64,000 bases of DNA. Origin: Lampris incognitus (lineage: Eukaryota; Chordata; Actinopteri; Lampriformes; Lampridae). Each line of letters begins with the position of its first letter. Position 1 is the first letter of the stretch. The stretch is from the NCBI RefSeq assembly GCF_029633865.1, contig NC_079213.1, positions 113,234,421-113,298,420 on the forward strand, read 5' to 3'. Both the position numbers and the translations under genes were made by a program. Positions 12,043-24,000 of this stretch are shown piece by piece. The notes below the pieces were generated by a model. It did not search any database. It was not told the DNA's origin and worked only from the letters and a program-made list of their open reading frames with translations.

Positions 12043-15000
12043 TATAAAATCCAGTGAGTCAAGTAAATTCTTTACGAGACAGTACAAGCCTGTGTCACGA
12101 CATAAGCATCATCAGCTGTCAATAAAGCTACAGGAGGAAAGAACATACCGTTTACTGCCTCGTCATGCACATCAAGTGCACAACGTCCGATGGGGAAGGG
12201 AGAGGTGCGCATTCATAAATTCAAAAACACGTGATCGCTAACAGTGCAGTGGGGGGGGGAGTTAGTATTTGTCTATTGTCATGATTTATTTATAATTAAA
12301 AAATAGGCTGCTTCGGTCGCGGAAGCGAAAATTGAAGTGTGGGAGGAGTTTGGCAAGATTATGGAGGAGGACTTTCGGTTGGCCTCAAGGAAGTGCTGGA
12401 AAACCATCCGGCGACACAGGAAGGGGAAACAGGGCTTGACTCAGGCTGTGTTCAGCCGGTGAGGGGAACTGTTGACCCAGACTGGGGATGTTGTCGAGCG
12501 GTGTAAAGAACACTTTGAGGAGCTCCTGAACCCAACTAACACGTCCTCAGTGGAGGAGGTAGAGTCTGAAGACTCAGGGGAAGCCCCACCCATATCCCTG
12601 GCAGAGGTCTCTAAGGTAGTTAAAAAGCTCTTTGGTGGCAAGGCGCCAGGTGTGGATGAGATTCACCCTGAGATGCTGAAGGCTCTGGACATTTTTGGGT
12701 TGTCTTGGTTGACTCGCCTCTTCAGTGTCGTGTGGAGGTCGAGGAAAATACCTGTGAAGTTGCAGACTGGGGTGGTGGTTTCCATATTCAAAAAGGGGGA
12801 CCAGAGGGTGTGCTCCAATTATCGGTGCATCACATTGCTCAGCTCCCTGGGAAAGTCTACTCTGGGGTGCTGGAAAGGAGGCTTCGACCGATTGTCGAAC
12901 CTCGGATCCAGGAGGAACAATGCGGATTCCGTCCTGGTTGTGGAACAACGGACCAACTCTTTAACCTTGCGGAAGTGCTGAGGGGGGCATGGGAGTTTGA
13001 CCAGCCAGTCTACGTGTGTTTTGTGGACGTGGAGAAGGCTTACGACCGTGTACACCGGGGCACTCTGTGGGGGGTACTGTGGAAGTACGGGGTACTGGGG
13101 CAGTTGCTACAAGCCATCCGGTCCTTGTATAAGTGACAGCTGTGTCCGCATTCTCGGCACAAAGTCAAACACGTTTTTGGTGGGTGTCGAACTCTGCCAA
13201 GGTTGTCCCTTGTCTCCAATTCTGTTTGTGATATTCAAGGACAGGATCTCAAGGCACAGCCAAGGTGAGTAGTGTGTCCGTTTTGGGAACCTCAGAATTG
13301 CATCTCTACTCTTCGCAGATGATGTGGTTTTGTTGGCTTCATCAGAACGCGACCTCCAGCGCGCACTGGGGCGGTTTGTAGCTGAGTGTGAAATGGCCGG
13401 GATGAGAGTCAGCTCCTCCAAGTCTGAGACCATGGTTCTCTACCGGAAAATGGTGGACTGCTCCCTCCGGGTTGGGGATGAGTTGTTACCTCAAGTGAAG
13501 GAGTTCAAGTATCACGGGGTCTTGTTCACGAGTGAGGGTAGGATGGAGCAGGAGATTGACAGGTGGATTGGTGCAGAATCAGCAGTAATGCGGACGTTGT
13601 ACCGGACCACTGTAATGAAGAAGGAGCTGAGCAGGAAGGCAAAGCTCTCAATTTACCAGTCAATCTTCGTTCCAACCCTCACCTATGGTCATGAGCTTTA
13701 GGTAGTGACCGAAGGGGTGAGATCGTGGATACAAGCGGCTGAAATGAGTTTCCTCCGTAGGGTGTCTGGGCTCTGCCTTAGAGATTGGTTGAGGAGCTCG
13801 GACATCCAAAGGGAGCTTGGAGTAGAGCCGCTGCTCCTTCGCGTCGAAAGGAGCCAGTTGAGGTGATTCAGGCACATGATGTGCATGACGAGGCAGTAAA
13901 TGGTATGTTCTTTCCCCGAGTAGCTTTATTGACAGCTGATGATTGCTTATGGCATGAAACAGGCTTGTACTGTCTCATAAAGAATTTACTTGACTCACTG
14001 GATTATTTTGTTCCTTATTTGTTTGGCACTTTCCCTACCGTTGAGTGTTTATTATAACAAAGATAGATATATACGTATATGTATATATATATAACCCCCC
14101 CCCTTTTTTCTCCTCAACTGTATTTGGCCAATTATCCTACTCTTCTGAGCCGTCCCAGTCACTGCTCCATCCCCTCTGCTGATCCGGGGAGGGCTGCAGA
14201 CTACCACATGCCTCCTCCCATACATGTGGAGTCACCAGCCACTTCTTTTCACCTGACAGTGAGGAGTTCCACCAGGGGGACATGGCACGTGGGAAGATCA
14301 CGTTATTCCCCCCAATTCCCCCTCCCCCCTGAACAGGCGCCCTGACTGACCAGAGGAGGCGCTCATGCAGCGACCAGGACACATATCCACATCCGGCTTC
14401 CCCCCCGCAGACACAGCCAATTGTGTCCGTATGGGCGCCCGACCAAGCCGGAGGTAACACAGGGATTCAAACCGGGATCCCTGTGTTGGTAGGCAACGGA
14501 ATAGACCACCACGCCACCTGGGCACCCTCACTGCTAACACATTTTTACCACCAATGAAACATTTTCTGCACTTGGGATATGGTATCACTGTACGAGAAAA
14601 ACAGTCCAATTGCGTTAGTTTACTCTTTAATCAAATGAAACCAGTGTGAGCAAGAGATATTCAGTATGACACTTTCATTTCCTGTTCTAGAGAACACATT
14701 TTAACCACAAGGTATGTGTTTAGTCAAAATGAACCTGTCATACTCATCCTCCAATCCGAGTCACCCTCAGTCAAAGGAGAAAGCCATACAGGTTTTAATA
14801 TCAGCCAAAACTGACTTGGCCATCAGATCACAGCAGTACCAGCCTGCCGAACCCTGGCAGCCAATCAGGATTCGGAGTTTGCCTCATTAGCCCAGAACCA
14901 TGGCAACGGCAGGTCGGAAAACGGGAGCCCCACTGTACCCACACCAGGGGGAGGATGGAAGGTGGAGGAGGGGGGTGAGGATAGACGGGAAGCACTATTT

Positions 15001-18000
15001 AGTGCGGGGTCTACACACCTAACAAAAGATGCAGACCAGAGGCTCCTTTGACTTCACTACCCAAACTCACACCTGTGAAGAATGCAGAGGGGGGGGGGGG
15101 GGTGAAGAACAAAAGAAAAATAAAAGAATCATAAAACAAGACAGAAGCAGCGGGAGGGGTGGTCAGAGCATGTGTGACAGTGGATGATGTGTGCAGGTCC
15201 AGATTAAAGCAGACACCTCATGAGGAATTATCAAGAGACAAGCAGAAACAGCATCAGTTCTCAGTTCTCTACACGTGATTACAGGACCGCTCAACTGCCG
15301 AGGGTTCACCACGTGTCCTGCTTACATACAGTCAGACAATCTAGTTGCTGCCTGTTTTATGTCTGTGTGTGTGCAGGCTGAAGGGATGTTGAACAGAGAG
15401 TTCAGCCTAGCTTAGCCAAACTGCTGGATGTCTATTGGGATCATTAGCACCTTCTCTCCAAAGAAGCAACACACACCTTCACCAAGGTGAGCATTACAAT
15501 CCTTTACTCGTCAGTCTCAGATTAATGATTGTTCTTAATACAATTTCACAATTACATGCAAAATCCTAAAAATTAGATTATATGAGGTATCTGGGTAGCA
15601 TAGCGGTCTATTCCGTTGCCTACCAAAATGGGGATCGCCAGTTCGAATCCTTGTGTTACCTCTGGTTTGGTTGGGCGTCCCTACAGACACAATTGGTCAT
15701 GTCTGCGGGTGGAAAGCTGGATGTGGGTATGTGTCCTGGCCGCTGCACTAGCACCTCCTCTAGTTGGTTGGGGCACCTGTTCGGGGGCGGAGGGGGAACT
15801 GGGGGGAATAGCGTGATCCTCCCACGTGCTGCATCCCCCTGGTGAAACTCCTCACTGTCAGCTGAAAAGAAGCAGCTGGTGACTCCACATGTATCGGAGG
15901 AGGCATGTGGTAGTCTGCAGCCCTCCCCGGATCAGCAGAGGGGGTGGAGCAGCGACCGGGACGACTCGGAAGAGTGGGGTAATTGGCCAAGTACAATTGG
16001 GGAGAAAAAGAGGGGGGAAATTTAAAAAAAAAAAGGTTTTTTTTTTATTATAATTTTGAACGATTTTTCTGCAACACGCAAATCTGTCATCTTCCACCTC
16101 AGAAGTCTGGTGTCTGTTTTTTGTTTCTGGATTTTCAACCCCTTTTTCTCCTCAATTGTACCCGGCCAATTACCCCACTCTTCTGAGCCGTCCCATCCAC
16201 TGCTCCACCCCCTCTGCTGATCCAGGTGGGCTGCAGACTACCACATGCCTCCTCCAATACATGTGGAGTCACCAGCCGCTTCTTTTCACCCGACAGTGAG
16301 GAGTTTCACCAGGGGGATGTAGCGCGTGGGAGGATCACGCTATTCCCCCCAGTCCCCCCTCCCCCCTGAACAAGCGCCCCGACCAACCAGAGGAGGCGCT
16401 AGTGCAGCAACCAGGACACATACCCACATCCGGCTTCCCACCCGCAGATATGGCAAATTGTGTCTGTAGGGACGTCGGACCAAGCCGGAGGAAACACAGG
16501 GATTTGAACCGGTGATCCCCCATGTTGGTGCAAAACGGAATAGAGCGCAAGGCCACCCGGATGTCGGATGTGTGTTTTACGGAAAAATAGCTCACTGCTC
16601 AATGTACCTTCAAAGTACACACACACACAGACATAAGGTGTCCTGGGTTTGTCTGACTCTATGTAAGTAGAGCACAGTAAAAACTCCCGAATCAAACTCT
16701 CCCTTTAAAGCTAGAACCCTGAAGACCACAGGTCCAGCGGTGTCTGACCACTGTAAACTGAAGAGATCCATTCCAAATAAAACAAAGTCACCAGGGCTGT
16801 TGTGTCATTTACATTTTTACATATTCTTATTGAGCGGATGCTTTTATGCAAAGTGACTTAGAAGATAAATTTGTGTCGACCTACAGACATCATGGAGCCT
16901 AGTAACATAATAATTAAGAGTGCATGGCATAGCGTCATCTCAAACTAGCTGGCCACACAGGTGATGTGTCAGTACAGGGCAACAGCTTAAGGGCACTGTG
17001 GAAAATGATCAGGACGTTGTGCTGCTGTAAAGCCCCTTGAGGCAAATTTGTAATTTGTGATATTGGGCTGTATAAATAAAACTGACTTGACTTGGTGGGA
17101 AGGATTTCACCTGGAGAGGAGCTGTTGGGTCAACAGACATACTGTGATCCAAACACATGCGAGTTGTAAATCACTTCCTCTAAATCACCATCAGGCACTT
17201 CTAATGTGTTGCTACTGGAGTTTCTTTCAGCCCTTTTAGTGAAAGGAAGTGGCAGCTGCTCACACCATTGTGGGGTAAGACAGCACTCCAGCCACAGCAG
17301 AATAGGGTGGGTCATTTTTCCAAAGCAGTCTCTAACACTCCGAGGTCCACATCACACAGGAGGGTTTGTATGACTGGGTGTGTTTCCTGGAGAGTCACTG
17401 ACCAAATGTGAACATGTCCTGAATAGTCACAGGACAGAGACACAGTGACTCTATTACAGACATCTCAGTCAGCTACGGTCACCTTGGGGCAGGTACAGAG
17501 CAGGAGACCTGGGGTGTCATGAAGACAACAAGCACAGCTCCCTAAGTCCCATCAGACACGTTGGGGACAGGTTTGCTTGGATTAATGAGATGAATATAAT
17601 CAAGAAATGAAGGGAATCAACGTCAAATACAACAGATTAGAGGTTTTGTTGTCTGGTGTATTTTTTTAAGCAAGTAATGCTGATTTCAACATGAAAAACC
17701 CCTAACGGGAGCAGCCAGAAGTAGTAGTGGTAGTAGTCAACATGAAAAAGCCCTCAGTGAGGCATGGTTGGTGTTCTATCAGCAGGCTCACCGGTGGACA
17801 GCAGGCTTTTGAGAAAGGAGAAGTTCTCTCCGATCTTGTCCATGTCGGGTAGTAGTTTGGCAATTTCCTCCATCTCTGGTAGAGCTTTGGCCAGTTTGTC
17901 TGCAGTCAAAGGGAGACAGGACAGTTTGGTGGGGAAGGGAAGGGGAAGTTGAGAATTTTTTATCCTGATGAATCAATACTGATGTGATTGATGTGTGGCA

Positions 18001-21000
18001 TGAATATAAGTAGGGCTGTGCGATATGACCATATATATCGTGTGATGATAGAAAACGTCTTATTGTTTCATATTAAGCTATATCATTTATTTCGTTGTGT
18101 CGCAAATCACTCTTTACAGCAATATTTTTCATCATTGGACGACCCTTTCCACAGCACGGACACAGGCAGGAAATTTGTATGACGGCAATACAAACAAACA
18201 TGGAGGATGGTGAACGCAACACAGAACGGGGTAATTCTGAACAGAAGGACTCCGACCAGCCAGGACAAAAGGAGGAGCTTGTACCTTAAAGGGGGGCTAC
18301 TTCTACCGTGTGGACGTGGTTTGGGTATGAAAAGTCTGACATGGACCAGAAAACCATACTTTGCAAAATACGCTGCACGCCAGCCCCCACAACAGACTCA
18401 AACACCTCTAGCCTCTTTTACCACCTACACAACTATAGTTGTAAAGTGTTTTCTATTTACCTTTTTATATTTTATACATTGACATTTTATATTTTTTACA
18501 TGCTTAATTGAAATTTTTTGCAAAATTCTAAATAAAAGGAGAAAAATAATCAAATACAAGTACCTTTTATTTGTCGAGTATATAATTCAAAGTGTAATAA
18601 GAAATAGGCCTTTCCATGTGGTCATTTTATATGAACTATTTATTCACTGAATTTACAGAAATTGTGCTACATTGTGATGTGTATCATTATCGTCATATGA
18701 ATGACCTATATCGTGATATGTATCGTGATCGTGATATGAATGACCTATATCACGATATATCGTTATCGCGACCTATATCGGGATATGTATAGTTACCGTG
18801 ATATTAATAACATATATCGTGATATGTACCATGATATGAATGACCTATATCATGATATGTATCATCATCATATGAATTACCTATATCGTGATATGTATCG
18901 TTATCATATGAATGGCCTATATCGTGCACCGTGACCTATATCGTGATATGTATCGTTACCGTGATATGAATTACCTATATTGTGATATGTAACGTTATCA
19001 TGATATGAATTACCTATATCGTGATATGTATCGTTATCGTGATATGAATGACCTATATTGTGATATGTAACGTTATCATGATATGAATTACCTATATCGT
19101 GATATGTATCGTTATCGTGATATGAATGATCTATATCATGATATGTATCGTGATCGTGATAGGATTGAACTATATCGTGATATGAGATTTTGGTCATATT
19201 GCACAGCCCTAAATATAACCATTCTGTCTTGAAGAGTTTGTACAATACTTGGTGCTTCCTCTATATTCATTTAGCGGCAACGTGTGAAGGTGTATATGTG
19301 TATTTCAGTCTGTGTGGGGGAGTGTACTGTGGATTAGATTAGATTAGATTAGATTGTTTGGTCCGTCTTAATGAGGTAAAGGAGACCTGGACAAGTTATT
19401 AACTCAACGACAGCAAACTCTTACCCAGATCAATCTGTTCACTCAGCTCCCAGACAAAGTCGGGAACGACCCAGGTATAGTCACTAAAATCCGGCAGAAG
19501 GTCCTTCCACTCATCATAGGTCTAGAGGGGAAAAATGACAGGTGTCAATTACACTGTATGCACACATAAAACTGAATAATGGTTATCACATTAATTCATT
19601 CATTCATTAAACCTCTTTTATCCAAACCAGGATGGGGGCTGGAGTGTATCCCAGCATGCATTAGGAAAAAGACAGGGACAGGTCACCTGCCATCACAGGG
19701 TCCACAAACAGAGACATTATCACACATCATTGACACACCTGGCTGAATAAAAGGCTTTACTTCACCTAACATGCATGTCTATGGACCAGGAGAGGAAACC
19801 AGAGAAGCTGTAAGAAACCTATATGGACAACATGGAGAACAGACAGAGGGACCAGGGCTGAACCCAGGATCCTCTCACGGTAAAGCCACTAGTGCCCCTT
19901 TTTCACTACATGGTACCAACTCAACTTGACTCGCCCTTTTGTCGTTTTCCATTACTGGAAAGTACTGGCATTTTCGTGACTGTTACCACTTTTCTGGTAC
20001 CACCTTTGTCGAGGTTCCAAAAGAACTGGAGCAGGTACCAAAATCAATGCAGACCTCCGACTGGTCAGAGAAATGCGTCACTGCGTCATTCTGCATCATT
20101 CTGCGTCATCAACGCACGCATGGGATATCATCCGGCATTTTTAAATACTGAAGCGGTCGAAGCGGAGTTATCTTAAAAAAGTACATTTTGAAACTGAAAA
20201 CCAGGCGTCGCTATGACGACCAGTTACACTGAGGGGGTACTGCTACAGTAATGGAAAATGAAACAGAAGCGAGTCGAGTGAAGTCGAGCCGGTACCATGT
20301 AGTGGAAAAGGAGCATAAGCTAATACACCTCCTGCAACAACTAAGTTGATATGGGAACATGAACATGGATCAACTGACATGAATCATGGTGGCCTGTCCA
20401 GACTCATTCAGTAGAGGTGCACCAACACAACACCAAAGATATTACAACTGCTCCCAGAGAACATGTGAGATTAGCATTAATGCATAAGTCAACCCTGTTT
20501 TCCTCTTAAACAACAACATATTGCCTTGATGTTTAGAGTTGTCAGTTATGACAAATCATACACAGTCTGTTTTTGGGAGAGCAACTGCATAGCCAGGGGT
20601 GTGCCCGGATGTGTCTGTGCCATCTAAATCTCAACCTGGTCTTGGACGGGCTAGGCCCACCTGATCTTCTCTGTGCACCGTGACTTCTGCCTATGCGGTT
20701 GTGGGAGAGATGTCAAACCAAAACTGAGATTACTGACGCACCACTGTGTCAGTTTACCATGGAGGAAACGTTGAGCAGCATGTTTGAAAGGAATCATATT
20801 TTTGGATCACGCTGAATATGAACAGTAGTTGTGTAACACAGAGCTTGATCATCAAAATACACAATAAACAGTTACAACACTCTTCGGGGTAGGAGTTTAT
20901 TTGAGGTTTTTAATGATCAAGTACTTTGACATATAGTTCTCTCTCATTTCTAAAAAGAAAGAATTGTTTTGGGGTTTTTTTGGAGGGGGTTATGATGTCG

Positions 21001-24000
21001 TTTTCATCATCAAATCTCTGAACTTTCCGTATCTGCTGTTTTAAAGTTTCTCAGGCGATATAGGGCGATTGGACATACCCAGAGGTCCAATATGAACCAT
21101 GACTAGCTAACATGGCGTGACTCTGTAACATTCTCAGCAGGCTGATAGACCTCTTGTGGTGTGCCACAATACAAATAATAAATACAAAATTGAGCAACTG
21201 TAAGGTCAAATGTATAGCGATGACTGAAATCCACCTCTTTCCCAGTGGGTGTGGAAAACACCACAAGTCCTGAGTCAACACCAGTCACGCATGTGCAGTA
21301 TTCACTTCACATACGTAGACCGAACTGCCATGAATCTTTTGTAGACCACCACTCCCCTAGACCTTCACCGAAAAAGACTTTTTCAATGAAGGTCTAGGGG
21401 AGTGGTGGGGTGGCGCCCTGGCGCCCTCTACTGGCCAGCCACCACTGCTCTCCTAATTCTTCAAAGGACAGTTACATGAAAGGTATTGTTCTAAGAGTAG
21501 CGTAGCTCCTTTAAGGAATAGGGCAGTGCGTGATGTGTGTGCGTAGCGAGTGTGAGAGAGCGAGCAGCAGAAAAGTGATGGTGAATGCAAGTGGAGCAGA
21601 GAAGGTTGGCAGTAAGTTCTCAATCTGGCAGTAACGTACGGTACATAGGCAAGAGTGTGTCAGTCAATAAAGGCCAGTTTCTCAAGACCAAGAAAAGTCT
21701 CGTCCATTGTTTCCCCAACTGCTGGGAAAGTGAAGGGGGTTAGCCCTAGCAAACATCTACCCGGTGCTTCCGACTACAGTCTGCAACTAACTAACTAAAT
21801 GACTTTTCCCAGATCTAATGGTTGCAGTTGGTCCCCAGTGGTCTTCTTTAGCAAGTGTTGTCTTTAAGCTTTTTGGGTGTTTTTTATTTATCATCTGATT
21901 CGGATTCTCCCCGGCCTCAAGAGTGAAGGTGGAGAGGTATGGCAGAGTGAGGTGTGGACCAGCTGCCCAGAGCAGGACAGATAAATTGGTTCCAGACACC
22001 AAATGAAGGCACCAGAGCCAAAGAGAGAGCAGAGGGCTGTGGGGACGGACCTGCAGGGCTCTCTCTCCCTACTTAACTGACTTGAATGAACGTTTGTTTT
22101 TAGCTTTTCCACATGGTTTTAACTCGTGTTTTTAAAAACATTGTTTTAATAAATGGGCTGTTGTGCCCTCATTGACTATCTGTGTCAGTGTCTCTGCGCT
22201 GGCACATCTCAGCCGTGGCGCAGGTTTGCCACACATGTGTTGACTATAGATCTTATTTGAGGCATTTAACAAAAATGCATCAATTTTTCTCTATGAAATT
22301 GAGTTGAGGTAACTTATAGTTTAAAATGCTAACTTGCTTCTGTGTATTAAGACTCAAGAAAAAACCTGGATGACTCTACTGAGGAGTAAGGAGAGGGATA
22401 GAAGCACTATCCATTCCATCATCTGACCACCTTTCTAAAATCCAGATCTCCCACTCCACTCTCAAGTTACACTTCTCCTTTCCCCTTAAAGATAAAGAAC
22501 CTTTGGGTGCAAAATGTCCTCGTTTCTGAAGTTTTGTTTTGTTTTGTTTTTTTTACTTTGCTGCTGTGATCTCAACTAAGTAGTACTGATTGAATTGAAT
22601 GGGTTCAATGTTATGTTAGGTGTATAGTTTGGATGTGTCTGTGAATCTGAGTTTTTGTTTTGTACTGGAGTTCCATTTCATGTAAATTCTATCTGCCGTC
22701 TTTCTCTACTACTAAAACAATTCCCATCCACCTATCCATCCATCCATGTGATGTACAGCTGTGGCAACAAAGTTCATATAGGACAGTGAAGAATCGATCA
22801 AATCTCTCTATCTAATCCATCCATCCCAAATATATACCTTTTTAGCAGTGTATCCTCCCCCTACTGCAGAGCCCAGCAAAATGTACCGCAGTCTCAGCAG
22901 CCTGGCAGCCAAACGGGCAACCCAGAAGTCCCTCTTCTGCTGGTGGCCCCAGCCACCTGAGCCTGAAGGAGGCTTGGGGGGCCGCATGGGTAACCTGGAC
23001 ATGGAGGTGAAGTGGCGAGCTGCTGTGCGATGAGGAGGTCTCTGGGGATTAGCATTAGCAGAGTAGCGGTGGTGAATGGCACGGGACAAGGGATGGAGCT
23101 TCTGCAGGGGAAGTCGGAACCTCATCCCCATGTTGGCATAAACAAGGTTCCTACAGGCCACACTGTGAGGACAGAGAAATACAGACAGCAGTCATAAAAT
23201 GAAATAAGCCTATGGATAATTTTAATACAATCCCTCTTCAATACCAAATTCCGTTTTTGGGCATCATATTGTGTTCCACACACATTGCCAATCACTGACA
23301 CATGGATTTGTTGCCAATGGTTAGGATCTGTTAATGATGAATTTTAAGTTTCCAGTTCATTTGTCATGTGCAACAATTACACAAAGTGTAACCAATGCAC
23401 TGCAATTAACTATACTGTTAGCCTTTTAAATAAGCAGTCCAAGCAAACAAAAGGGAACATATGATGGACAACAGCAATAACATTTACTTTTCATACAATC
23501 ATATAGAACATTTCCATTTACTCGTCTGACATATACTATTATCCAGACTTGCACAAGCGAGTCAGCAATTAGTACATTTGTGTGTTGTCAACTAGCATCA
23601 TAGAGCGCAACATAGTAATCATACCATAGCAGTACTATGTATATGAAGCAGTACTATTACATCTGCTGCATAGTAGTTATGTCATAATAGCACTATATAT
23701 AGTAATAGTACAACATTTGCTACATAGTAATCATATCATAGCAAAGAGTGCATGTCATGTCAAGTGCATTTCACATCAGTGTATCTTAAAATATCAAAAT
23801 GGTGAATATGAGAATCAAAATACAAATTCAATCTAAATTGCCACTAACCAGTATAACAGGCATGTCATTGTCATATGAGCATAAAATATCAAGTGCAGGC
23901 AGAAAAGGGGCACAATAGTAGACACCGATGATAACACATCAGTAGAGCTGACATAGCAGTGTTAGATGATTCACATTAGCTGACAAGTGCCACAAATCTT

